Notes under the pieces: model-generated
What the model saw: the letters and a program-made list of their open reading frames with translations, nothing else
Database searches by the model: none
Told to the model about the DNA's origin: nothing
Made by a program: the position numbers and the translations under genes
Source: Streptomyces bikiniensis
GTDB lineage: Bacteria; Actinomycetota; Actinomycetes; Streptomycetales; Streptomycetaceae
Assembly (NCBI GenBank): GCA_000716465.1
Contig: JNWL01000033.1
Span: 1-64,000 of the forward strand
Reading direction: 5' to 3'
DNA length: 64,000 bases
Shown here: positions 31,661 to 40,359 of the stretch, piece after piece
Position numbering within the stretch: position 1 is the first letter of the stretch
Layout of the letters: every line of letters starts with the position of its first letter

Positions 31661-32254
31661 TCAGCCCGCCGTGCGCACCATGTCGACGAACAGGGCGTGG
31701 ATGCGGTGGTCGCCGGTCAGTTCGGGATGGAACGAGGTCGCGAGCGCCCGGCCCTGCCGTACGGCGACGACATGGCCCTCGTGCTCGGCGAGGACCTCGA
31801 CGTCCGCGCCGACCGACTCGACCCAGGGGGCCCGGATGAAGACGCCCTCGACGGGGCCGTCCTCGATGCCCGCGACGGTGACGCCGGCCTCGAAGGACTC
31901 GTTCTGGCGGCCGAAGGCGTTGCGGCGGACGATCATGTCGATGCCGCCGAAGGTCTCCTGGCCCGAGCGCGGGTCGAGGATCTTGTCGGCGAGCATGATC
32001 AGGCCGGCGCAGGTGCCGTAGACCGGCAGGCCGGCGGCGATGCGCTCGCGCAGCGGCTCCATGAGGCCGAAGAGCGCGGCCAGCTTGGAGATGGTGGTGG
32101 ACTCGCCACCGGGGACGACCAGGCCGTCGACCTCGGCCAGTTCTTCGGGGCGCCTCACCGGCCTGGCCACGGCGTCCGCCGCGGCCAGGGCGATCAGGTG
32201 CTCCCGTACGTCGCCCTGGAGGGCCAGGACACCTATCACGGGAGTGCTGCTCAT
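31661..32254 (-). CDS. pdxT: PLP synthase glutaminase subunit PdxT
   Basis: Class I glutaminase that supplies ammonia to PdxS for pyridoxal 5'-phosphate synthesis. 197 aa. [12 protein letters not shown] at the N-terminus, the nucleophile Cys in [10 protein letters not shown], and the His/Glu dyad in SFHPELT near 170 complete the triad. PGGEST binds substrate. It begins 6 bp after the pdxS stop; the two form the DXP-independent PLP synthase. Confidence 0.97.
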   Translation of the reverse strand: MSSTPVIGVLALQGDVREHLIALAAADAVARPVRRPEELAEVDGLVVPGGESTTISKLAALFGLMEPLRERIAAGLPVYGTCAGLIMLADKILDPRSGQETFGGIDMIVRRNAFGRQNESFEAGVTVAGIEDGPVEGVFIRAPWVESVGADVEVLAEHEGHVVAVRQGRALATSFHPELTGDHRIHALFVDMVRTAG

Positions 32255-32260
32255 CGGTGC

Positions 32261-33175
32261 TTACCAGCCCCGGTTGGCGTAGCGCTCGGCCTCGGGGAGG
32301 GTGTCGCAGTTGATGCCGACCATGGCCTCGCCCAGGTTGCGGGAGGCGTCCGCGATGACCTTCGGGTCGTCGTAGAAGGTGGTGGCCTTCACGATGGCGG
32401 CGGCGCGCTTGGCCGGGTCGCCCGACTTGAAGATGCCGGAGCCGACGAAGACGCCCTCGGCGCCGAGCTGGCGCATGAGCGCGGCGTCGGCGGGGGTGGC
32501 GACGCCACCGGCGGAGAACAGGACGACCGGGAGCTTGCCGAGCTCGGCGACCTCCTTGACGAGCTCGTACGGGGCGCGCAGCTCCTTGGCGGCGGCGAAC
32601 AGCTCGTTGTTGTCGAAGCCGCGCAGCTTGGCGATCTCGTTCTTGATCTGGCGCAGGTGGCGGACGGCCTCGACGACGTTGCCGGTGCCGGCCTCGCCCT
32701 TGGAGCGGATCATGGCCGCGCCCTCGGCGATGCGGCGCAGGGCCTCGCCCAGGTTGGTGGCGCCGCAGACGAAGGGGGTGGTGAAGGCCCACTTGTCGGA
32801 GTGGTTGACCTCGTCGGCCGGGGTGAGGACCTCGGACTCGTCGATGTAGTCGACGCCGAGGGACTGCAGGACCTGGGCCTCGACGAAGTGGCCGATGCGG
32901 GACTTGGCCATCACCGGGATGGAGACCGCGCCGATGATCTCCTCGATCATGTTCGGGTCGGACATGCGGGCCACGCCGCCGTCCTTGCGGATGTCCGCGG
33001 GGACCCGCTCCAGGGCCATGACGGCCACGGCGCCGGCGTCCTCGGCGATCTTCGCCTGCTCGGCGTTGACCACGTCCATGATCACGCCGCCCTTGAGCTG
33101 CTCGGCCATGCCGCGCTTCACGCGCGCGGTGCCGGTCTCGGGGGACGAGGAGGGGGTGGAAGGCGTGGTGGACAC
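32261..33175 (-). CDS. pdxS: PLP synthase subunit PdxS
   Basis: Condenses ribose 5-phosphate, glyceraldehyde 3-phosphate and ammonia into PLP, as a TIM-barrel dodecamer with PdxT. 304 aa. A Ser/Thr/Pro-rich lead-in of about 15 residues precedes [18 protein letters not shown], then [26 protein letters not shown] and [18 protein letters not shown] 33175 has GAGG six to seven bases upstream. No PdxR-type regulator gene is adjacent. Confidence 0.97.
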   Translation of the reverse strand: MSTTPSTPSSSPETGTARVKRGMAEQLKGGVIMDVVNAEQAKIAEDAGAVAVMALERVPADIRKDGGVARMSDPNMIEEIIGAVSIPVMAKSRIGHFVEAQVLQSLGVDYIDESEVLTPADEVNHSDKWAFTTPFVCGATNLGEALRRIAEGAAMIRSKGEAGTGNVVEAVRHLRQIKNEIAKLRGFDNNELFAAAKELRAPYELVKEVAELGKLPVVLFSAGGVATPADAALMRQLGAEGVFVGSGIFKSGDPAKRAAAIVKATTFYDDPKVIADASRNLGEAMVGINCDTLPEAERYANRGW

Positions 33176-33290
33176 GGATACCTCACTGGTGACAACGGGG
33201 GTTGACGACAGAGACGAGGAAACAGGCCACTCACGGGCCACGGCAAGGGCCAATGTGGACCCGGTGGCTCGTTTTCGCAGGTGAGAAGGA

Positions 33291-33833
33291 TCAAGCCGGG
33301 CGATCGGCAAGGGCCACCGGGGGCTCGTCGTCCATTTCGAAGGCCAGGGGGAAGGGCGCGTGGCCCGCGAGCCTGAGCCAGCGGACCGTGCGGTGGCGGC
33401 GCAGGGCGCGGGCGGCCCGTACGGCGTCGTTGTGGAAGCGGCGGGCCATCGGCACCCGGCGCACGGCCTGCGCGAGCTCCCCCGCGGCCTCCTCGCCGCC
33501 GGGGGCCTCCCGTACGAGCTCCATCTGCTCGGGCTCGCCGAAGACGGCCCGCAGCGCCTGGCTGAGCTCGCTCTCGGCGACCTCCCGCTGGTCCTCCTCG
33601 GCCTGCCGGGCGGCGTGCGCGGCCTCGTAGAGCACGATCGAGGCGGCCGGGTCGAGGACCCCGGAGGTGGCCAGCTCCTGGGTGACCGAGGCCCGGCGCA
33701 GCAACTGCGCGTCCAGGGCCGCGCGCGCGGCGTCGATGCGCGAGTGCAGCCGGTCGAGCCGCCCGGCGGTCCAGCTGAGGTAGACGCCGATGACGATCAG
33801 CGCGACGACGGTCCAGATCAGGGTTTGGGTCAC
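33291..33833 (-). CDS. Membrane-anchored LemA-like protein
   Basis: 180 aa, GTG start. One N-terminal transmembrane helix (about 4-22) is followed by [19 protein letters not shown], which recalls the LemA family helical hairpin, then further charged helix and the C-terminal [19 protein letters not shown]. Function unknown. It lies between the MBL hydrolase gene and pdxS on the same strand, 115 bp before pdxS and 11 bp after the hydrolase stop. Confidence 0.75.
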   Translation of the reverse strand: MTQTLIWTVVALIVIGVYLSWTAGRLDRLHSRIDAARAALDAQLLRRASVTQELATSGVLDPAASIVLYEAAHAARQAEEDQREVAESELSQALRAVFGEPEQMELVREAPGGEEAAGELAQAVRRVPMARRFHNDAVRAARALRRHRTVRWLRLAGHAPFPLAFEMDDEPPVALADRPA

Positions 33834-33844
33834 GGGCGCACAGG

Positions 33845-34486
33845 CTACCGGGGCGGTGGCAGCACACCTTCCCAAAGGGCGTGGTCGTGGGCGAACAGGA
33901 CACGGGCCGGGCGGCCGCCGGCCAGTGCGGCGAGCCGGTCGAGCCAGGGGCGGTACGGGGTCCCGAACTCCGCCGCGAAGTCGTACGCCTGGCCCGCGAG
34001 GACGGTCACGCGGTCGCCGTGGTCGAGGAACAGCGACTGGTGCCCCTCGGTGTGGCCGGGCGTGGGGACGACGAGGACGCCGGGCGCGATCTCGTGCTCG
34101 CCGTCCAGCTCCTCGTACCGGACGCCGGGCAGCAGCGAGTCGATGGTGTGCCCGCCGGCGCGGGCGAGGGCCAGTTCGGTGCGCTGGACCAGGACGGGGG
34201 TGCCGGGGAAGCGGTGGTTGCCGCCGATGTGGTCGAAGTGCAGGTGGCAGTTGACGATGACGTCCACGTCCCCGGGGCGGACGGTGAGCGGCTTGCGGAC
34301 CGGTCGGTAGTGGGCGTCGGTCTCCGGCGAGCCGGTGCCCATGCCGGTGTCGAAGAGGAGCACCCCGCGCGCGTGCCGCACGAGGTGGCCGAGGACGGGC
34401 TCCACGCGCGCGTGGGGGCCGCCCCACTCCTCGGCGGGGCGGGTGAAGTGTCCGAGGTCGAGCCGGTGCACGGTGATCGGGGTCAT
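33845..34486 (-). CDS. MBL-fold hydrolase, lactonase-like
   Basis: 213 aa. The metal motif HLHFDHIGG gives His-x-His-x-Asp-His, with a further His in PTPGHTEGHQSL and the C-terminal HDHALWEG. The VRHARGVLLFDTGMG start resembles N-acyl-homoserine-lactonase-like proteins, but many actinobacterial members have other or unknown substrates. ATG 34486 has GGGG upstream; I reject a 65-residue Arg/Pro-rich upstream extension as non-coding in style. Confidence 0.8.
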   Translation of the reverse strand: MTPITVHRLDLGHFTRPAEEWGGPHARVEPVLGHLVRHARGVLLFDTGMGTGSPETDAHYRPVRKPLTVRPGDVDVIVNCHLHFDHIGGNHRFPGTPVLVQRTELALARAGGHTIDSLLPGVRYEELDGEHEIAPGVLVVPTPGHTEGHQSLFLDHGDRVTVLAGQAYDFAAEFGTPYRPWLDRLAALAGGRPARVLFAHDHALWEGVLPPPR

Positions 34487-34804
34487 CGCCCCAGCCTGCG
34501 GCGCGGGACCCGGCGGGCGGGCGGATTCAGCCGGGGGCGTACGGCTCCGCCCCGCGGCCCCGGTCCTGGTTCCGCTGCCGCGGGTGTCGCCACCGGGCAC
34601 GGGCGCGGTGGCCCGCACGTACGCGCGCGTGCGGCGCGGGGTGAACGCTCCTCGCCGGTGTCCTGATGGACGTTCGGACATACGGCGCGGGGGGGGGGCG
34701 TCCGGCGGAGCGCCGCAGGGTCGGCGCGGCCGCCTGACGGAGTGTCACGCCGCCGGGCGCTGCCCCGTGCACGCGGACACGGCGCGCGACCGGCCCCCGG
34801 GCCC
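34487..34804. other. Intergenic gap between pimA and the MBL hydrolase gene
   Basis: About 320 bp with no gene I can support; frames here have Arg/Pro/Gly-rich products without a good start. It contains a run of ten G (34689-34698). It should hold the promoter for the minus-strand hydrolase gene and any terminator for pimA, but I see no clear -10/-35 pair. Confidence 0.5.
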
Positions 34805-35959
34805 TTACAGCCCCAGCCGCGCCCGCAAGCCGCCCGCCCGTTCGTCCGTGTCCACGGCCGCCGCGCCGTCCGTGACGGTCTCGTAGACCGCGAGGACGTC
34901 CGCGCCGACGGTGGACCAGTCGAAGCGGCGGACGTGGGCCGAGCCGCGGGTGCTCAGTTCCTCGCGGCGCTCCTCGTCGCCCAGGAGGCGGATCGCCGCG
35001 TCCGCCAGGGCGTCCGCGTCCTCGTTGGCGAAGAGTTCGCCCGCGCCGCCCTGGTCGAGGACCTGCGCGAAGGCGTCCAGGTCGGCGGCGAGGACGGGCG
35101 CGCCGGCCGACATCGCCTCGACCAGGATGATGCCGAAGCTCTCGCCGCCGGTGTTGGGCGCCACGTACACGTCGACGCTGCGCAGCAGCCGCGCCTTGTC
35201 CTCGTCGCTGACCATGCCGAGGAACTCCACCCGGGACCGCATCTCGCGCGGCAGCGACGCCACCGCCTCCTCCTCGTCGCCGCGTCCGGCGACCAGGAGC
35301 CGCGCCCCGGGCCGCTCGGTGAGGATGCGGGGCAGCGCCTTCATGAGGACGGGCAGGCCCTTGCGGGGCTCGTCGATCCGGCCGATGAAGCCGAGGGTCT
35401 CGCCCTGCCACTCCTTCTTCGGCTCGGCGCGGGCGAAGAAGTCCACGTCGACGCCGTTGGGGATGACGACGGCGTCGCCGCCGAGGTGCTCGACCAGTGT
35501 GCGCCGCGCGTACTCGCTCACCGCGATCCGCGCGCTGATCTTCTCCAGGGCGGGCTGGAGGATCGGGTACGCGGCGATCATCGCCCGCGAGCGCGGGTTC
35601 GAGGTGTGGAAGGTCGCCACGATCGGCCCCTGCGCCGCCCAGCAGGTGAGCAGCCCCAGCGACGGCGAGGTCGGCTCGTGGATGTGCACCACGTCGAAGG
35701 CGTTGTCGTGCAGCCAGCGGCGCACCCGCGCGGCGGACAGGAACCCGAAGTTGAGCCGGGCCACCGAGCCGTTGTACGGCACGGGGACGGCCCGCCCGGC
35801 CGAGACCACGTACGGCGGCAGCGGGGTCTCGTCGTCGGCGGGGGCCAGGACGGAGACCTCGTGGCCGAGCCGGATCAGGTGCTCGGCGAGGTCGCGGATG
35901 TGGAACTGGACGCCGCCCGGCACGTCCCAGGAGTACGGGCAGACGATCCCGATCCTCAC
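34805..35959 (-). CDS. pimA: Phosphatidylinositol alpha-mannosyltransferase PimA-like
   Basis: GT4-family retaining glycosyltransferase that adds the first mannose from GDP-mannose to phosphatidylinositol on the inner membrane face. 384 aa. The N-terminal MRIGIVCPYSWDVPGGVQFHI and the C-terminal ESFGIILVEAMSAG (the E-x7-E motif) are diagnostic. GTG 35959 overlaps the acyltransferase stop (GTGA), and pgsA-acyltransferase-pimA form one coupled operon as in mycobacteria. Confidence 0.93.
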   Translation of the reverse strand: MRIGIVCPYSWDVPGGVQFHIRDLAEHLIRLGHEVSVLAPADDETPLPPYVVSAGRAVPVPYNGSVARLNFGFLSAARVRRWLHDNAFDVVHIHEPTSPSLGLLTCWAAQGPIVATFHTSNPRSRAMIAAYPILQPALEKISARIAVSEYARRTLVEHLGGDAVVIPNGVDVDFFARAEPKKEWQGETLGFIGRIDEPRKGLPVLMKALPRILTERPGARLLVAGRGDEEEAVASLPREMRSRVEFLGMVSDEDKARLLRSVDVYVAPNTGGESFGIILVEAMSAGAPVLAADLDAFAQVLDQGGAGELFANEDADALADAAIRLLGDEERREELSTRGSAHVRRFDWSTVGADVLAVYETVTDGAAAVDTDERAGGLRARLGL

Positions 35960-36900
35960 GCCGCCCCGCCCTCCTTCGCGCCCGGAGCCCGCCCGCCCGT
36001 CCCCCGGTCCTCCAGGTCCGCGAGCCACAACCGCTGCAGCATGTGCCAGTCCTCCGGGTGGTCCGCGATGCCCTCGGCGAAGGCGTCGGCGAGGGCCTGG
36101 GTCATGACGGCCGTCCTCTCGGCCCGCGTCCCCGCCACGGGCACGTCCACCGGCGGATGGACCCGCCCCTTCATGACGGGCGTGTCGTCGTACCAGAGCG
36201 TCACCGGCAGCAGCAGGGCGCCCGTCTGCTGGGCGAGTATCGCCGGGCCCGCCGGCATCCGCGCGGTGTACCCGAAGAACGCGACCTCGATGCCGGAGGC
36301 CGACAGGTCCCGGTCCGCGACCAGGCAGACCAGGCCGCCGGCCCGCAGCCGCCGCGCCAGCCTGCCGAAGGCGGAGCCCCCGGTGTGCGGCACGACCTCC
36401 ATGCCCAGGGACTCGCGGTAGGCGACGAACCGGTCGTACAGCGACTCGGGCTTCAGCCGCTCCGCGACCGTGGTGAACGGCACGCCCAGCGAGCGGGTCA
36501 CCCACACGCCCGCGAGGTCCCAGTTGGCCAGGTGCGGCAGGGCGAGGACGACCCCGCGCCCGGAGGCGAGGCCCTCCTGCAGATAGTGGATGTCCTTGAC
36601 GTCTATCCCCCGCTCGACCCGCTCCTTGCTCCAGGTCGGCAGCCGGAAGGACTCCATCCAGTAGCGCATGTACGAGCGCATGCCGGCCCTCGACAGTTCG
36701 GCGAGCCGCTCGGGCGTGGCGTCCGGCACCACGCGCGCGAGGTTGGACTCCAGGCGCAGGACGCTCTTGCCGCGCCGCTTCCACGCCACGTCGGCGATCC
36801 GCCGGCCGAGGCCCGCGGCCACCGGCTCGGGCAGCTTCTTCACGGTCGCCCAGCCGAGCCCGTACAGGCCGTCGCTGAGCTTGTCCTTGAGGTCGCTCAC
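35956..36900 (-). CDS. Phosphatidylinositol mannoside acyltransferase (PatA-like)
   Basis: Lauroyl-acyltransferase-fold enzyme, expected to acylate the mannose of PIMs. 314 aa. The catalytic H-x4-D is in LPHLANWDLAG, followed by LVADRDLS and a PAGPAILAQQTGA block. The N-terminus VSDLKDKLSDGLYGLGWATVK is amphipathic. The GTG start overlaps the pgsA stop and the stop overlaps pimA, so the three genes should be made together. Confidence 0.92.
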   Translation of the reverse strand: MSDLKDKLSDGLYGLGWATVKKLPEPVAAGLGRRIADVAWKRRGKSVLRLESNLARVVPDATPERLAELSRAGMRSYMRYWMESFRLPTWSKERVERGIDVKDIHYLQEGLASGRGVVLALPHLANWDLAGVWVTRSLGVPFTTVAERLKPESLYDRFVAYRESLGMEVVPHTGGSAFGRLARRLRAGGLVCLVADRDLSASGIEVAFFGYTARMPAGPAILAQQTGALLLPVTLWYDDTPVMKGRVHPPVDVPVAGTRAERTAVMTQALADAFAEGIADHPEDWHMLQRLWLADLEDRGTGGRAPGAKEGGAA

Positions 36901-37559
36901 GAGGCCGCCCCGCTGCCCCCGGCCGCGGCGGCGTCCGCCTCGGCCGACTCCCGCCGCACGGTGACGACCCGCTGCCCCAGGGTGACCGCGCTGCCGACGG
37001 CCACGATCCACAGCGCGATCGGCAGCAGCACCTGGATGCCGGGGACGCCGAAGGCGTGCAGTCCGGCGAGTCCGGCGGCGACCAGCGAGATCACGAGCCG
37101 TTCGGCGCGCTCGACCAGGCCGTTGACGGCGACGGGCAGGCCGATCGACTCGCCGCGCGCCTTGGTGTACGAGACGACCTGGCCGCTCGCCAGGCAGAAG
37201 ATCGACACGGCGCACATCACGTTGTCGTCGCCCTTGCCGGCGTACCAGAGCGCGAAGCCGCCGAAGATCGCGCCGTCCGCGACCCGGTCGAGCGTCGAGT
37301 CGAGGAAGGCGCCCCAGCGGCTGGAGATCCCCGCCTGCCGGGCCATGTTGCCGTCGACGAGGTCGGAGAAGACGAACAGGGTGATGACGATCGTGCCCCA
37401 GAAGAATTCTCCGCGCGGGAAGAAGACCAGCGCACCGGCCATCACCCCCGCCGTGCCGATGAGCGTGACCGCGTCGGGGCTGACGCCCCTGCGGAGCAGA
37501 AACGCGGCGAACGGTGTGAGGACACGCGTGAAAAAGGCACGCGCGTACTTGTTCAGCAT
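36897..37559 (-). CDS. pgsA: Phosphatidylinositol phosphate synthase
   Basis: CDP-alcohol phosphatidyltransferase that joins CDP-diacylglycerol and inositol 1-phosphate. 220 aa, about six helices. The metal motif reads DLVDGNMAR followed by G and LDSTLDR, matching D-x2-DG-x2-AR-x8-G-x3-D-x3-D. The PIP-synthase identity rests on linkage with the acyltransferase and pimA; the gene symbol is the one commonly used. ATG 37559; it is divergent from the EF-G-like gene. Confidence 0.9.
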   Translation of the reverse strand: MLNKYARAFFTRVLTPFAAFLLRRGVSPDAVTLIGTAGVMAGALVFFPRGEFFWGTIVITLFVFSDLVDGNMARQAGISSRWGAFLDSTLDRVADGAIFGGFALWYAGKGDDNVMCAVSIFCLASGQVVSYTKARGESIGLPVAVNGLVERAERLVISLVAAGLAGLHAFGVPGIQVLLPIALWIVAVGSAVTLGQRVVTVRRESAEADAAAAGGSGAAS

Positions 37560-37944
37560 GGCCTTCCCGAGGTTCGGTGGGCCGCGCGGCCCCTACGACC
37601 ACCGGCCCGCCCATCGTAGCCACGCGCGCCCCCGGCTACCGGCGGGTACCCGCCCCGCCGCGTCGGCGTCCCCCCGAGAGCCCGGCGGGCCCGGTGCGCG
37701 GGCGGGCCCTTCGCGGGGACGGTGGGCCCTTCGGGAGGACGGCGGGCCCTTCGCGGGGACGGCGGGCCCTTCGGGAGGACGGCGGGCCCTTCGCGGGACC
37801 GATGGACGCGCCCCGGCGTCGGTGCCAAGCTCGAAGGACCACCGCAAGGCACCGCGGGCACCGCGGAAGCCGCGCCACCGCGACACGCCGCCCCCCCGCG
37901 CCCGCGTCCCGCCGCACCGTGCGAGCAGTCGGGAGGAACACGTC
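37560..37944. other. Divergent intergenic region pgsA / EF-G-like gene
   Basis: About 385 bp with no supported gene. It contains five 20-bp tandem units (37701-37800) and otherwise Pro/Arg-coding-like GC-rich sequence. The ribosome site GGGAGGAAC of the EF-G-like gene lies at its right end. Promoters for both divergent genes should be here, but I cannot mark them with confidence. Confidence 0.5.
37701..37800. repeat. Five 20-bp tandem units, alternating two types
   Basis: The units start at 37701, 37721, 37741, 37761 and 37781. All share GG(C/T)GGGCCCTTCG. Units 1, 3 and 5 continue CGGGG or CGGGA, while units 2 and 4 continue GGAGGAC, so a 40-bp higher-order period is visible. Each unit contains the palindrome GGGCCC. 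Confidence 0.9.
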
Positions 37945-40182
37945 ATGGGTGACAGGGCGAAGACACCCGCCGGGGCCGCCGGCAGGGCTCCGACGGCCGA
38001 CCGGCCCTCGGACATACGGAACGTGGTGCTGGTCGGCCACAGCGGATCGGGCAAGACGACCCTCGTCGAGGCCCTCGCGCAGACCGCGGGCGCGCTCAAC
38101 CGGGCCGGCCGCGTCGAGGACGGCGGCACGGTCTCGGACCACGACGAGATCGAGCGGCGCCGCCACCGCTCCGTACAGCTCTCGCTCGTCCCGGTCGCCT
38201 GGGACGGGTGCAAGGTCAATCTGATCGACACCCCCGGGTACGCCGACTTCGTCGGGGAGCTGAGGGCCGGCCTGCGCGCGGCGGACGCGGCCCTCTTCGT
38301 CGTCTCGGCCGCCCAGGAGGCCGACGCCGTCGCCGCCTCCACGCGCGCGCTCTGGGAGGAGTGCGCCGCCGTCGGCATGCCCCGCGCCGTCGTCGTCACC
38401 CACCTCGACACCGCCCGCACCGGCTTCACGGAGCTGACGGGGGTCTGCGCCGGGCTCTTCGGCCGCGACGACCCGGACGCCGTCCTCCCCCTCTACCTGC
38501 CCGTGCACGGTCCCGAGGCCGCCGACGGACACGCCCCCGCGACCGGCCTGATCGGCCTGCTCACGGAGCGGATCCTCGACTACTCCACGGGGGTACGGCG
38601 GGAGGAACCGCCCGACGAGGGCCGGCGGGAGCTGATCGCGGAGGCCCGCGCCCGGCTCATCGAGGGGATCATCGCCGAGAGCGAGGACGAGACCCTGATG
38701 GACCGCTACCTCGGCGGCGAGCCGATCGACCCGGGGACCCTCGTCGAGGACCTGGAGAAGGCGGTCGCCCGGGGCGCCTTCCACCCGGTCCTCGCCGCCG
38801 CCCCCGCCGCCGGGGACGGCGCGCAGGGCCTCGGCACCGTCGAACTCCTGGAGCTGATCACCCGCGGCTTCCCCTCCCCCCTGGAGCACGGGCCGCGCGC
38901 CGTCACCACCCCCGACGGCCGGCCCCGGCCCCCGGTCGTCTGCGACCCCGAGGGGCCCCTGGTCGCCGAGGTCGTCAAGACCGCCACCGACCCGTACGTG
39001 GGCCGGATCTCTCTCGTCCGGGTCTTCTCCGGCACCCTGCGCCCCGACGAGACCGTCCACGTCTGCGGCCACGGACTCGTGGACCGGACGCGCCCGGCCC
39101 CCGCTTCAGCCCCCGACGAGCAGGACCTCCACGAGGCCGACGACCGGGTCGGCGCGCTCACCTCCCCCTTCGGGAAGCAGCAGCGTCCCGTGGCACACTG
39201 CATCGCCGGGGACCTCGCCTGCGTCGCCCGCCTCGGGCACGCCGGGACCGGCGACACCGTCTCGTCAGAGGACGGCCCGCTCCTGATGGAGCCGTGGACC
39301 CTGCCCGAGCCGCTGCTGCCGCTCGCCGTCCGGGCGCACGGCAAGGCCGACGAGGACCGGCTCTCCCAGGGCCTCGCCCGGCTGGTCGCCGAGGACCCGG
39401 CCCTGCGGCTCGAACAGAACCCGGACACCCGGCAGATGGTCCTGTGGTGCCTGGGCGAGGCCCACCAGGACGTCGCCCTGGAACGCCTCCGCGAGCGCTA
39501 CGGCGTCCGGGTCGACGCCGTCCCGTACAAGGTGGCGCTGCGCGAGACCTTCGGCGGCGCCTCCTCCGGCCGGGGCCGGCACGTCAAGCAGTCCGGCGGC
39601 CACGGCCAGTACGCCATCTGCGAGATCGACGTGGAGCCGCTGCCGCCGGGCAGCGGCGTCGAGTTCGTCGACAAGGTGGTCGGCGGCGCGGTCCCGCGCC
39701 CCTTCGTCGCCTCCGTCGAGAAGGGCGTACGGGCCCAGGCCGCGCGCGGGATCGCCACCGGCCACCCGCTCGTCGACGTCCGGGTCACCCTGCGCGACGG
39801 CAAGGCCCACTCCGTGGACTCCTCCGACGCCGCCTTCCAGACGGCCGGCGCCCTCGCCCTGCGCGAGGCGGCCGCCGACGTCCCCGTCCACCTCCTGGAA
39901 CCGGTGGACGAGGTCGGGGTCCTCGTCCCCGACGAGTACGTCGGCCCGGTCATGAGCGACCTGTCGGGGCGGCGCGGCCGCGTCGTCGGCACCGACCGGG
40001 CGGGTCCGGGCCGGACCCTCGTGCGGGCCGAGGTGCCGGAGACCGAGATCGTGCGGTACGCGGTCGACCTGAGGTCCGTGTCGCACGGCACCGGACGGTT
40101 CGACCGCACGTACGCCCGGCACGAACCGATGCCCCCGCACCTGGCGGAGAAGATCCGGCAACGGACCGGGAACAGCCCCTGA
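37945..40182 (+). CDS. Elongation factor G-like protein (EF-G2 type)
   Basis: Translational-GTPase-fold protein, 745 aa, with the full EF-G domain order. The P-loop GHSGSGKT (31-38) is intact. The switch-I segment is RRRHRSVQLSL (71-81) instead of the RGITI form. G3 reads DTPGYADF (95-102), with Tyr99 where EF-G has the catalytic His. G4 reads THLD (152-155) instead of NKxD. Domain IV includes GGHGQYAICEIDVEP and GRRGRVVGT. It is therefore a paralogue, not the essential EF-G. ATG 37945 follows GGGAGGAAC. Confidence 0.9.
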   Translation: MGDRAKTPAGAAGRAPTADRPSDIRNVVLVGHSGSGKTTLVEALAQTAGALNRAGRVEDGGTVSDHDEIERRRHRSVQLSLVPVAWDGCKVNLIDTPGYADFVGELRAGLRAADAALFVVSAAQEADAVAASTRALWEECAAVGMPRAVVVTHLDTARTGFTELTGVCAGLFGRDDPDAVLPLYLPVHGPEAADGHAPATGLIGLLTERILDYSTGVRREEPPDEGRRELIAEARARLIEGIIAESEDETLMDRYLGGEPIDPGTLVEDLEKAVARGAFHPVLAAAPAAGDGAQGLGTVELLELITRGFPSPLEHGPRAVTTPDGRPRPPVVCDPEGPLVAEVVKTATDPYVGRISLVRVFSGTLRPDETVHVCGHGLVDRTRPAPASAPDEQDLHEADDRVGALTSPFGKQQRPVAHCIAGDLACVARLGHAGTGDTVSSEDGPLLMEPWTLPEPLLPLAVRAHGKADEDRLSQGLARLVAEDPALRLEQNPDTRQMVLWCLGEAHQDVALERLRERYGVRVDAVPYKVALRETFGGASSGRGRHVKQSGGHGQYAICEIDVEPLPPGSGVEFVDKVVGGAVPRPFVASVEKGVRAQAARGIATGHPLVDVRVTLRDGKAHSVDSSDAAFQTAGALALREAAADVPVHLLEPVDEVGVLVPDEYVGPVMSDLSGRRGRVVGTDRAGPGRTLVRAEVPETEIVRYAVDLRSVSHGTGRFDRTYARHEPMPPHLAEKIRQRTGNSP

Positions 40183-40205
40183 CTGACGGCCCGACAGGCA
40201 CGGTC

Positions 40206-40233
40206 GCCCCGCCCCGCCGCCACCGGGCGGGGC
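40206..40233 (+). terminator. Terminator after the EF-G-like gene
   Basis: GCCCCGCCC (40206-40214) pairs with GGGCGGGGC (40225-40233) across a 10-base loop, 23 bases after the stop codon. Confidence 0.6.
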
Positions 40234-40359
40234 GGCATCCGGCCGTCCCCCCGCACTCCGGTGACGCGCCGGGTGGTACCCGGTTACGCTGGGGTGCCCA
40301 GCTCAGAAGGTGTGCGGGGCAGCGCAGTTGGGAAACAGCCCGCACAGGGACTCGGCGCG

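Noticed and set aside
34335..34886. Plus-strand frame across the gap before pimA
   Set aside because: Arg/Pro/Gly-rich product overlapping real genes on both sides, with no start signal.
36043..37944. Very long plus-strand extension upstream of the EF-G-like gene
   Set aside because: It is antisense to pgsA and the acyltransferase gene, and a good ribosome site fixes the start at 37945.
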